A stretch of DNA of 64,000 nt, taken from the NCBI RefSeq assembly GCF_025698545.1, contig NC_068569.1, forward strand, positions 2,418,001-2,482,000. The letters run 5' to 3'. Below the pieces are notes generated by a model, which saw only the letters and a program-made list of their open reading frames with translations, was not told where the DNA came from and did no database searches. Shown here one piece after another: positions 11,107-22,466 of this stretch (position 1 is the first letter of the stretch; every line of letters begins with the position of its first letter). The DNA is from Gossypium raimondii (taxonomy: Eukaryota > Streptophyta > Magnoliopsida > Malvales > Malvaceae). The position numbers were made by a program, and so were the translations under genes.

Positions 11107-13522
11107 CTACTGCTGCTTGCATTCTGGAGGCCTCTCACCTTGCTGCCCATCTCCTTGTGCTCTTCCATTCCTCTACACAAGTAGAAGGCACAAATTATTA
11201 GGTATAGTTTCAATACGAGGGCTAAAGTATAGGGACCTAAATGATGCGTTATCTGGTTATACCTTATGTGCAGATGATGACTACAGCGATATTTTCAAGC
11301 AATTTAACATGGAACGAATGAAAAACTATTATTTAATTTCTCCAAGAACAAATGCGCATATACATATAAGATGCAACAAAAATCTATCTCACGACCATAC
11401 CTTCTTTTTAGTCTTAGTTTCTTCTTCTTCTTCTTCATCATCATCGTCATCATCGTCATCCTCCTCATCTTCATCGTCATCATCTTCATCAATTTCATCT
11501 TCATCCTCATCATCCAACTCAAGCTCATCTCCCTGAATAGCCTCTCCCGTAAACCATGACACAGCATGTGGAATAATCTTGTCTCGAATTGTTGACCTAC
11601 ACAAATTAGCAGATGGTATAACGAAAATAGTATTTCAAGTAATGAAATCAACAATTAGAATGACTTATGAATAAAAGCTCATATAAAGCATGCGAAGCAG
11701 TTCAAACTGAAAAACAAGGCTAAGAGTAAGATGAAAAGAGAATGCACCCAATGTCATAATCCTGTTCCATTTGATTTTGTAGCTCCTCAGCCTGCACAAC
11801 AAAGTTTAAAAAAAATTTGAGAGCACAACTAATTAATCATCAAAGTCTAAACAGATATGGTGAAGTTAGCCCTACAGCATCTTCATCGATGTCTTCATCA
11901 TCATCAGGAACTTGGGGAGGATTGAAGAAGTTGAAGAAACTTTCACAATCTTCAGTTTTAGTGATTTGCTTGGCATTCTTTGAACCCTTCTTAGGCTTCT
12001 TTTTAAGGAGCTTTTGTGTTAAGCATTTTCCTGGATACCATTCAATCTCCGTCCTACAAATTAAGTTAATATTCAATTAAACAAAGTAAGAAGCATGTAA
12101 GCAGATAATTCAAAAAAAAAATTCCAAAATAAGAGTGTATGTATTTACCCAATAGCTTTCTCTAGTATAGGTTCATCTTCATCAATCATGTGATATGTCT
12201 TTGTCAACACGGTATTTTTGAAATACGGATTAGTATCAAAGTAAAACTCAAGCTTGAATCCTTTGGGTTCCTCTATCCTATACCACTTAATATCCCTGAG
12301 GTATTTGAGAGGCCCTTCATCACGCTCGGTGATCTAATTCCAAACACGAGAAGTAAAATGAGATTCCAACAAGAAAAATGTATCAAGATGGCAATTACAA
12401 ATGGATAACACCAACCTCTTCAGAGAGCACTTCATTATTTTTCATTGCATTAAGCCAAAAATCAGGTACTCCTTTCTCTGCATAAATCATAATTGCATAA
12501 ACATTCATACACATGGAAAGGAAGGATCCAAACGAGAAAAAAGGTAGGGCACAATTATAAAATAAGATCATACCTTCGGCAGCTTTATCCTCTCCTTGGT
12601 CCATGGCAGCTTCATCAGTAGTTCCATTGGCTTCACCAACACCATTCACAATATCATATCGCTACAAACATAAGATGATCAACCAGTCAGGAAATAAATA
12701 ACAGTAACTGATAAAGAAAAAAAGACATACAGAAACAAAATTGAAAAGGCCAACCTTGGCATATAAGGGCTGATATAGTTTCTGGTATTTAGCTTCAAGT
12801 GCTGCTCTCTCCTCAAAAAACTTAGCCTCTAACTCATCATGCTGGCCCTGTTGAAGAAATTAAAAGAACCCAAACCATCAAAATCATAACTCAAATAAAT
12901 TAAAATTAGATTACAATAATCAATACAAGAAAGATAAGAATAGTAGCTATACATCAAGAACATACAACTTTCTGCTCTATCAAAATATTGAATTAAAACT
13001 TGCACATAACCATAAACATCAGATGACACTCAAGTTTCTTAAGGACGGAAGCAAATCCGGCCGCAAGTCCCATTGGTGCGGAAAAACAAATTGAACCATG
13101 TGTAATAATATTCTAATAGTTCAGGTCACAGTTACAATAACAATAAGTTGAGCAAGTGAGAACATGCCTGGATCTCTCTGAGAACTTCCACACGCTTCTT
13201 GACATCCGGAGATAGTCTTTCCAGCATCTCGGTGTGGTGTCGAGAAAGATTCTGAAGTTTATTCTAAAAATCACAACATCAAAAGTCAAGAACACTAAAA
13301 ATATATAAAATCTTTCTTAAAAAATAAAATAAAAATGTCGGCAGGCACCGACCTTGAGATCGTTCAGGAGATCAGCTCGAGCTAACTCGTTAATAACTGC
13401 AAAAAGAAGGAGAAGAAGAAGAAGAAGAATATAGATAACAAGTAAGTGATGCGAAAAAAGAGCTAAGTAGTAGAAGTAGAACTTTAGAAGAGAAATAAAT
13501 TACCACCGCCGAGATCGGACAT
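11107..13522 (-). CDS. NAP1: Nucleosome assembly protein 1 (NAP1) histone chaperone
   Basis: Eleven exons on the minus strand fit one frame: 13504-13522, 13353-13396, 13168-13263, 12755-12847, 12574-12661, 12416-12477, 12149-12333, 11876-12053, 11748-11791, 11401-11596 and 11107-11172. They encode 356 residues. Landmarks are [10 protein letters not shown], the long dimerisation helix ([20 protein letters not shown]), the NAP fold core ([21 protein letters not shown]) and a strongly acidic C-tail (Asp/Glu runs). The protein ends in CKQQ, the CaaX-type prenylation motif known from plant NAP1. NAP1 carries H2A-H2B and shuttles between cytosol and nucleus in chromatin assembly. The N-terminus ([17 protein letters not shown]) is shorter than in the usual MSNDKD... 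paralogues. The intron after exon 3 is GC-AG (donor CAG|GCATGT). An AAACCCTAG telo-box sits about 70 bp before the ATG. Confidence 0.93.
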
Positions 13523-13591
13523 GTTAACGTTAGCACTCGTGGATGATTTTCCAGAAATTGAAAGGGGAAGAGCAAGCTAAAACCTTAGATA

Positions 13592-13600
13592 AAACCCTAG
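13592..13600. promoter_or_regulatory. Telo-box near the NAP1 start
   Basis: AAACCCTAG on the + strand, about 70-78 bp upstream of the NAP1 start codon. Telo-boxes are common in promoters of plant ribosomal-protein and chromatin genes. The motif is seen; its function here is inferred. Confidence 0.5.
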
Positions 13601-13807
13601 ATTGAAAGGGGTGGGGCGAAAGGGTGTTTTGATAGGGTTTGAGTGGGAGGCTTATAATAAAACTGTTGCCTCACTTCAAATCCTTTCCCTGTAATTAAAA
13701 CCTAAACTCCCCTCCCTTTTATTGTTGAGCCCGCGGTTTATTTTATTGTTTTAGATTTTTAAAAATTTATTAACAAGTATATTCTTTTTATCTGGAAAAT
13801 CTATAAA

Positions 13808-14423
13808 GGTTAAATTCTATTATTAGTCCTTAGACTGTGTATAAGTTGTATATTTAGTCTCTATATTCTAATTTAGTATTTTTAATCTCTTTTTTTTCAA
13901 ATTTTAATCTTGACGAAACGGTAACTGTTAAATTCTGTTTTCAAAAATCTGATGCTACAAACATATTTTCATGTGTAATATCATGTTAGCTTGCTATTTT
14001 CACATATTACTTACATAAAAAAGTCAGTTAATAGCAATGTTGTTTGAATCGGACTGGATTAGGAACTAATCGGGGTAACGGTTTGGAGAGTGGTTTTGAA
14101 TCGATTAGATCGGAAATTGTTACAAACTGGTTGAACCGACTAAAAAACTGAATGAATTTGCAGTTGAATCGAGTTTTAAAATTTTTATTAATTTTTTAAT
14201 TAAATCAATTGAACCGGTCAGATCGACAAACCGGTGGCCTGATCGATTCGGGCATCGATTTGGTTTAAAAAATATTGGTTAATAGATTTAACATATGTTG
14301 TTTTGCGTCAAGAGTGAAATATCAATTTTTGAAAAGTATAAATAGTAAGAATGGTCCAATTAAAGAACATAAACTAAATATATAACTTAGCACGTTGTGT
14401 AAGACTAATAACACGATTTAATC
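13808..14423. repeat. Foldback (MITE-like) repeat of about 616 bp with a second repeat inside
   Basis: The left arm GGTTAAATTCTATTATTAGTC (from 13808) matches the reverse complement of the right end, GATTAAATCGTGTTATTAGTC (to 14423). The match continues inward through GTATATTTAGT..., 'TTTGAAAA' and TCTTGACG blocks for more than 100 bp per arm. The centre (about 14040-14280) is a different repeat rich in GAATCGG/AACCGG words, similar in style to the sequence near 31000-31270. No clean target duplication was found, so the class is unknown. Confidence 0.6.
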
Positions 14424-15864
14424 AATGCTACTTTTTGGATTGGGATTGAAATCTTAAAATTGAAAAAGTACAAAGGTTAAAATTAACTAATTTGAGAAGT
14501 TAAACGATAAAATTTGACTGCATTGAATCCACAATTTAGACAAAATATGGATACTAATATTAGAATTTGACCACCTATAAGACTAAAAAGAATGTTGCAT
14601 TATACGTGCATATTCGGAAGAAAATCGAGGCATGAGAATATTTCAAAATTACCTTACTTGTAAAATATACTTCCTCTCATGCCATAAAAATATCATATCC
14701 TTATTATTATTTTATCATTTTGCCATACACCGCTAACTAAGTGATATAAAAATAAAAGGATAATCACATATTTGATATTTATACTTTTATAAATTATTTA
14801 ATGTAATATTTGTACTTTAAAAATGTTCAATATGACATTTGAATTATCAATGTATTTAGTATGGTACATTTATTTTCATAAAATGTTCAATTCAATAGTT
14901 ATAATTTAAAATCTCCATTAAAGTAACACTATCAACGTGTTTTATTGTAGTACCGATCTCGACATTATTAGTGAATCGCTAAATTAATTAATAAAATTGG
15001 ACACGTATGTAAACTCATATGAAGATTATCAAACGTAACCAAACTAATATCATTAGGAAAAAATGATAAAAATCCACATATCTCGTAATTTGAATAATAT
15101 CTTATTCCTTCCTCAAAGGGAATAATGGTATTAAGTTTTCATAAAAGATATGCTACCTAAAGTACACTTAATTTGTGAGCTGTGAGTTTGCTAACCTTAC
15201 CTTCATTCATATACTTGGTACAAGTTTTAAAAGCTCAATTAAGCTTTGTATTCATACAAAATAGTAAACAATGAATGAGTACGAATAAAAATTTCATTCC
15301 ATTTTTCTTCTAGCGTATGTATTTCATATCAAACATAAATTTAACCAATTTACAAGGGTTAAACCTGTAATTTACATATTTATCTGTAAACGGGGATATC
15401 AAGTAACTTTCAAAACTTAAAAGGTTCAAGTGTTAAAACCAAACATTTGGGCGGTAAACATCTTATCATTATTTGATATGAAGCATGCTGATACACCCAA
15501 TAAGTAATAAGCAATTATACTACTCGAGCAGCAAGCACCTTATTCTGCAAATATCATGCAGGAAAATCCACATGAGATAAACGACTACAATAGAGAAAAC
15601 AAGAAACCTAGCAATAATTTCAACATGTTTGGTTCAGTATTGTAAAGGGAATTCAAGATCCAAAATAGTTGTCATTGGATCACATTTAATTGAACTAATC
15701 TTGTACGCAGGGCCAGGCCACTGGAAATAAGCTGGCAGTTTCTGCAAATGGCAAATGTTATTTTTCAGACAAAAATTTACAATCATCCAATATAATCCAC
15801 CTTTTCATTTTTCTCAACTTTTAGATATTGCAGAGTGAGGAGTCTTAGGGATAATATTAACTTT
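14424..15864. other. Intergenic DNA between the foldback repeat and RPS16
   Basis: AT-rich. Part of it (about 14740-15000) reads like another diverged repeat ('TTTGATATTTATACTTT', 'AAATGTTCAAT' twice), but ends could not be fixed. The right part includes the 3' UTR of RPS16. Confidence 0.5.
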
Positions 15865-17413
15865 TCATGCATAGTTTGACTCATCAACAGCCTCATCTTC
15901 GCCACTTTTTTCTTGGTTGCCAGCAATTGGTTTCTCTTCGTTTAAAACACGACCGGTCATAGGATCAACGGGACGCGTGTCACGTGGTCCACCCTTGCGT
16001 CCCATTGCCACCATGGGTGGCGGAGGCAATACTCCAGCTCGGAAAAGGATGCGTTGCACCGGCTCTGAAGGCTGTGCCCCAACCGATAACCAATACCTGA
16101 AAAAAAACAATGACATTATAATTTTTTATTGATTGCAGAGCACAAAAACAGGTCTATTATATTGGGTGGTTTCACTGCCAATTACAGAAGTTGCTAAGCT
16201 TATGCACTAAAAGTAATTCATCGCATTCTCCAGAACAATACAAAAAGTTAGTACTACTGTGGTATTCTCCCCCCCTCCCCCCTCCTTTCTACAAAACTTA
16301 ACATATCGAGCAACCAAGGGATACAACATTCAATTACAGGAATCCAAGGACCTACAGGAAGCACTTAATGTCTCAACTAATATAAACAAAAATGTTGACT
16401 TGTAACTTGTTCTGCTTTCTAAAATCTGAATATTCCATGAACTATTTTTATGTTAAATCGAGTTAACTCTAGCTGAACTGAATTGCATCCTCCTTTGAGC
16501 AACTCCTCAAGATAGTTCTTACAGCTTCTAGGACTCTCCTTTGGTATAACAATGCATTAATAATGAAGCAAATATAAGAACTGCAAGCTTCCATTCACAC
16601 TAATTAGTAATTACGTAGCACATCCTCTTCAAGTGTTCATATCATTTTTTTAAAATATAATGATTTGATTCCCATATTCTGCCATCCTTGATTGCCTGCC
16701 AACTTCCAACCAGAAAGCATTTCTTCTTCACAGCTCGTTAATCCTTTCACTCTATTACCTTATAACAATAATGTATACATTCAGAAGATTTTCTTTATAA
16801 ATCACATCAGTAAGCTCCCTCTTATCCTTTAACTATCAAGGTCAGAGCCAGACAACCAAAGAAATAAACCCTACGTTGTTTCTACTCAACAAAAATTTGA
16901 AAAACACTACTCACTATAGCAATCTTGAAACTGAATCCATGGCGTTTGTAATCCACCACAAGACCTCACAAATTTAGAAATTCACAATGAAAGATACTTC
17001 TAATTCTCGACAATGTGATAAACCCAAAAGGTAATATCTCCAAATGGGAAAATATATATAGATGATGAGAAGTAGAGAATAGAGTGAAAGAATGAAGCTT
17101 ACTTGACTCTTTCAAAGTTAAGACCCATTCGTTTACCTCCGTCTTGGCCTGTACAAAAGAAACAGATGAAATAGAAATTTATTATTAGCAGTTACGCTAA
17201 TTCAATCAGCTGTCCTTTGATTTCAAGGGTAAAAAATAATGGTGACCAAAGATTAATAAGCGGAGAAAGAGGAAGAAGACCTGGCAAAGGATTGTAGTAA
17301 CCAAGGACCTCGAGATGCTTCCCATCTCTTGGGGATCTGCTATTGGCAGCCATCACCCTATAAAATGGCTTGTTCTTACATCCGAACCTAGACAATCGAA
17401 TCCTCACTACCAT
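15865..17413 (-). CDS. RPS16: Organellar-type small ribosomal subunit protein bS16 (RPS16)
   Basis: Three minus-strand exons, 17281-17413, 17103-17148 and 15865-16096, join in frame to 136 residues. The N-terminus [20 protein letters not shown] is the bacterial-type S16 signature, followed by [16 protein letters not shown] and, across the introns, [20 protein letters not shown]. The C-terminal extension ([10 protein letters not shown]... to an acidic end) is the plant nuclear-encoded form. In plants such genes replaced the plastid or mitochondrial rps16 and supply the 30S-like subunit of plastids and/or mitochondria. The protein starts directly with the S16 fold, so any targeting information must lie within it. 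The first intron is 132 bp and the second is about 1 kb. It is divergent from the CCCH gene at 17790. Confidence 0.93.
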
Positions 17414-17789
17414 TTTTCTTCTTTCACATAGTCTCTTAGCTTCTTACCGATATGATTCGACAACCAGTTCAACACACACTGCTGCTTTGCTAGGGTTTTG
17501 TTGTTCTTTTTTTTAATTATTTACTTCCCAAAGTAAAACGGTTCGAAGCGTCTAACTCTAACGCACCCAACGGCGTCGTTTCAGTGACAGCGTATTAACG
17601 CTAGCGCTTCGTGAACCTTGGAGGAAAAGCCTTGAAATGGCGGTCCCGCATTAAATTCGAAGGACAAAAACAGAAAATATGTTTAAATTTAAAAAAGGAA
17701 AAAAAGAAAAAAAACCCTTTAGTAGGGTTTTAAGTCCGCAAAAATAACTGTGAGAGAGGGAATTTAGAAGTTAATTTTTGGCGGAAAAT
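17414..17789. promoter_or_regulatory. Shared intergenic promoter of RPS16 (-) and the CCCH gene (+)
   Basis: Only 376 bp separate the two start codons, so the genes probably share a bidirectional promoter. CTAGGGTTT at 17490-17498 is a telo-box on the RPS16 strand, about 77 bp before its ATG. A second 'TAGGGTTT' lies near 17723 on the CCCH side. No TATA box stands out, which is usual for divergent housekeeping promoters. Confidence 0.6.
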
Positions 17790-20700
17790 ATGGAAGAACC
17801 GCAAGAGGCAGGCGTAGGAGGTCCCTTTTCGTTCCCTCCTCATCGCCGATCGCATCTCAGGAGCGTAACTTACCGTAATCTTGTTCGACTCATGTCCCTT
17901 TGTTACGGCGATTCTCCACTAGCCACTGCCCCTCCCATTATTCCTCTTCCACAAACACCTGGTAATGTATTTATTTGAATTCTTCAGATTTTCTTTTACT
18001 TCTTTTTAAGAAAATAATAATAAAAGAGGCTGAGTTGAATTTAAAGTAAATCTGTTTTTGTTACCACGCTGATAAAGCAATTAGAATTTGTTTTCATTTG
18101 ATTTTTGGGAATTGATCATTCACTCCGTTCTTCTTTTAGATAAATACAATCCTGCTTTCTTAAGTAAATACACTAACTTCCTTCAATATTTAGGTTCAGT
18201 AACTTTGTTGTTCTTATTTTTTATGTTCTTTGTTTTTGTTGAAGATAATGGTGGTAACGGAGGTGAACAAGGTGGAGATGATGTCAGGGAGCCTGGCGAG
18301 TCGATTGTCTCAGATGGTAGGGAGCCTGTAAGTATGGTGGCTAATGGAGGTTCTGAAGGTGCTGTTTTCCGGGACAAGGGCTTGAATGACACACAAATGG
18401 TAATAGATGAAATTGAGCAGATAATGGGAATGGACGATGGTCAGGATTTATTTGATCAAAATGATATGATGGTTAATAGTAGCATGGAAGTCAACAGTTT
18501 TCAGGATGGAGAGATTGGTCGGGAACAAATGCTAATGGCTGATTTAGAAAATATCATGAAAGGCAATGAAGATTATCATCAGATTAGTAACTGCTCAGCC
18601 GCAACATTGGGCCAGAATCAGGGTGATAATTGTCCGGGCATATTGTTGAATAATCAAGATGAACATAATGATTGTCCACCTGTTGTTATGGAATCTGGAA
18701 CAGTTGGTCAGACACAAGTAGACATGGAAGGTGGTAATCAAAAGAATATCGACCCCTTTGGAATCTCTTCAAATAAGAGTTTGGCAATTGAAGTATCAAA
18801 ATTGAGTGGGAAAGTCAAAGACCAAAGTTCATCGTTGAAGACTAACTTGATGCATGAGAAAAATGAAATTCAGCAAAAAGAGATGGAATTGGAGAACATA
18901 ATCCCCTCCAATGAGGGAATGTGTTCTCCTGGTCCAGTGGTTGAAAAAGGAGAACTTGAAGAGGGAGAAATTTTTGGTGAGAGTCTGCTTGTGAATGAGT
19001 CAATTGATATACTCTTAGATGATGCTGTAGTATCAGAAAAAAAGGTAGGTGATGCTGTGGTATCAGGAAAAAAGGTGGAGGAGACGCTAATTTCTGGAGG
19101 CACCTTTGATGACAAACACCCTTATTGCAATGAAGAAAGCACCGTTAATGATGGAACTTCTGAGTTTACTTTCGTTAATACAACTGTTGCTCCAATTGAA
19201 AACAAAGTTACACCCGGGGAATTTAAAGGAAGTGAGACAGGTCAGATGGTGTGTGAACTAGGAATGATGCAAAGAAAGGAATGTAGTGGAAAGATTCAGA
19301 AGCAAATTGGACACAAAAATAAAGTCATTGAAACTAAATTGAAGGTATGGCTCTAACCTGCAATTTTTTTTCCGTTTAGGGACCATCTGCAATTATGAAC
19401 TTGTTTAGTTACGTTTGGTAACATCTGTCATTGCCATCCTCTTTCTGAGCTTGCCTTTTCATGTGAGGTTTCTCTATGATATGAAGATGGTGCCATTTTA
19501 TTTTCTTTGAAATGACTTTCAAAGATCTTCAACATTTTACCTCTTCTTAATTTGAATAAATCAAGAATGGCTCCTATCATCAACTTAAGAATTTGACATA
19601 CAGGATGTTAGGTCATGATTTTACAGCTATTTTTTGCTACAACATGACAATGCTTTTCATAGCTTCCTCCTTTGTATCGCTTTCTCACCATTCTTTACCA
19701 TTGACCAATGCCAAATCTTAAAGATCTAGAACAGTTCCAACTGATAAATAGTTTATCAAAAGTAAAACAGTAAACTATGTTCACTTCTTTGTCTTTCTCT
19801 TCTTTTCACACACATGCTCTCACAAATGCACATATGAGCAACTGCATTTTCGTGCACCAAAAGACATGAAATGAGTTCAAGAGTCTGCCAGAAATATTTG
19901 TGTGGAAGGTATATGAGGGCGTATGAACTAGGTTATTTACAATTATGTTGTCAAAATAGTATTGGTCTGAGAGTTCTGACATGTGACAAGTACAATTTCT
20001 CCTATTTTTTGCAGAAGGATGTTGGTCTCAGCAATAAGAAAAAGCAAATTCTGACTCCTGCACAGAAGAAAGAAAAGAAAAAGGTACTTCAGTTTGCTAT
20101 TTTGTATTTTTGAACTTTTAAATAGACTCTTATTAGCTAACTTTACAGCTCATGGTTCAAGTTAATTTCTCCGAAGATCAAATCTGCACTTTTTAGTCAT
20201 ATAAGAATTAGCTTTCATGTTTTCCATACATTCTCTCAATGCTCTTCAAAGGTATAAATGATTCACTTATTATGGTTCTGTTCTGCAGAAGAATAAACGA
20301 AAGAAAAGAGCAGAGAAAAACCGGCAGCTTGGTGTTAAAAGGTTGAAACTGCAGACAGTTCTGAAACCAAAAACTGTAACATATTGTCGCCATTATCTGA
20401 AAGGAAGATGTCATGAGGTTATACTTCTACTTCTTTAACTAATTTTCTCAAACATGTTTTCTATGTTGCTATGGTATTAAGTGGCCTAAATATCATTTTT
20501 CCACACAGGGCGAGAAGTGCAAATTTTCACATGATACAGTACCTTTGACAAAATCTCAGGTATAGTCATCACTCATTTGGCTTGGTTACCTTGTTTATAT
20601 TATGCAAGTAGCTGCATTCTGTTATAATTCATTGTTTTCTTGGTACCTGTTTGTTAGATTTTTTTTGTTATAGATTGACTTATAGATTGTTGCTATTACT

Positions 20701-22466
20701 AATTACTATTGGCAACAACTTTTGTAGTTCTATTCATTTTGCATCTTTCTAGTTAAGAATCTGTAAAAAAAACATGAATATTTCCTACTAGCTGATAGGA
20801 ACACAAGTTGCATAGATTTTTATGTCCTTAGTTTGAATAATTGAATTTTAATTCTCTCTCTCTCTCTCTCTAGCTTTGCTTGTCTTACAATGTTTTTGAT
20901 TCCATTGTTGCAGCCTTGCAGTCATTTTGCACGTCAGTCATGCATGAAGGGAGATGATTGTCCATTTGATCACCAGCTCTCCAAGTATCCCTGTATCAAT
21001 TATACGACTAAAGGTTCCTGCAGCAGAGGTGATGATTGTTTGTTTTCACACAAGGTAACCTTATTTCTCAAAAGAAACAGCACTAGATTTTCAATTATTT
21101 GATTTTGGATGGGTAATAATGACTGTTTTCATCTCAGAAGCCACTGGAGGGAGATGTTGCATCTTTGTCCGTTGCTCCTGATCTTCCACTGAAGTCATCA
21201 TTGCAGAGTGATTCTGATGTAGGACTGAATATCAGCAGAGCTCCACCTAAGAATGCTAATGCCTTGTCCTATTCTCTAGGAGGTTTTTCTGACAAAAGCA
21301 AAAAACAAATTGTGGCAGATACTTCCTCTAAAACACCTAATCTTGCTTGCAAAGGCGTAAACTCTCTTTTTGTTTCAAGATCATCTATCGCTGAATCAAT
21401 TCAACTTAATCAAGGCAGCTCATCTCAAAAGATGAATGAAAGTGGAAGAGTTGGAAGTCAAAGTAATCAAAGGATGTTAGGCGTCCGTGGTCCTGCTTCA
21501 AAGCCATCTGTGGCAGAATCAAGTAAATTTATCCTAGGTAGCTCATCTCTGAAGATGAATGGAAGTGGCAGACTTGGGATTCAGGGCCACCAAAGTGAAT
21601 CACACACAATTCAGAATGGGAATGATAGTCCCAAGAAAAAGCCAGAAATGGTACCAAGGGGTATAAATTTTCTATCGTTTGGAAAATCTTCTTTAGAAGA
21701 TTCCACTAGGAAAGTTAGTTTGGCGAATGGGGCAGATGGATATAAGCAACAACCCAGTGATATTGAAGGTGGTGGAGGTAAATTCAGCAGTCAGCTTGCC
21801 CCAAGTACATCGAGTACAGATAAAAAGAAAAGTCATCCAGCAGTGGTGCCACCGGGAATAAATCTCACTCTGGGAAAACTGGTTAGCTCTGGAAGTAGTA
21901 CATCATCTAGCTTGCCTTACTGTTCAGATAATGTTAACAATGGATCTCTTCCAAAGATTAATTATACAGCTGGTGAACAGCGCAACTCAAGTGCAATGTC
22001 ATATAAGTTGCCGGTTTCTCCACAAACTTCAGGTCAATCCTCAGAGTGGTTAGCACATAAAAGCACTCCAAATGCTCGGGAAGCACTCATTTCTACTCTG
22101 GCAGTGGCAAAAAAGTTTGATGATGTCAAGGGTAAATCTGTTCATGGAAGTCAACAGTTGTCTGACAAACAATACGACTCCAATGCAAACCCATGGAAGA
22201 TGCCAGCTTCCCTGCTCACTACAGGTCAATCATCAGAGAAGATAACACCTAAAAGCACACCAAATTCATCTCAGAAGGCACTGATGTCTACTCTAGCATT
22301 TGCAACAATGTTTGAGTTTGGAATGAAGAAAAATCAGTCTGCTATTAGAACTGCAGTTAATAGTGAAACAGGGGATAGCAGAACAGGTGAAGGAACAAAA
22401 ACTGACACAGCAAAAACTTCGAAGCTTTTGGACATTTTGTCTAGTGTTGGCAGCAAAATAAAGTAG
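17790..22466 (+). CDS. C3H7: CCCH-type zinc-finger protein, C3H7-like
   Basis: Seven exons fit one frame: 17790-17961, 18245-19344, 20015-20083, 20289-20417, 20509-20559, 20914-21054 and 21138-22466, giving 996 residues. I start at the first ATG (MEEPQEAGVGG). The long acidic exon 2 has no known fold but carries the repeated word VVSEKK/VVSGKK. A Lys-rich basic stretch (exons 3-4) precedes three C-x7/8-C-x5-C-x3-H fingers at about residues 480-498, 509-527 and 534-553. They read CRHYLKGRC...H, CSHFARQSC...H and CINYTTKGSC...H. Tandem CCCH fingers of this kind bind RNA and are related to the CPSF30/Yth1 type. The C-terminal exon is low complexity with internal repeats (see findings). Likely nuclear and RNA-associated; exact role unknown. 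It is head to head with RPS16. Confidence 0.9.
20853..20873. repeat. (TC)n microsatellite in a C3H7 intron
   Basis: A run of about ten TC units in the intron before exon 6, well upstream of the acceptor at 20913. Confidence 0.9.

Noticed and set aside
11371-11604. Poly-Ser, poly-Met and hydrophobic frames around 11400-11520
   Set aside because: They are other-frame readings of the NAP1 acidic tail codons.
17778-17789. In-frame TTG start upstream of the CCCH gene giving MAEN...
   Set aside because: There is no ATG; the first ATG in frame is at 17790, and non-ATG initiation is not needed.
18088-18244. Frame extending upstream of C3H7 exon 2 with a hydrophobic peptide
   Set aside because: It is intron sequence that happens to be open; the acceptor GAAG|ATAATGG restores the frame from exon 1.
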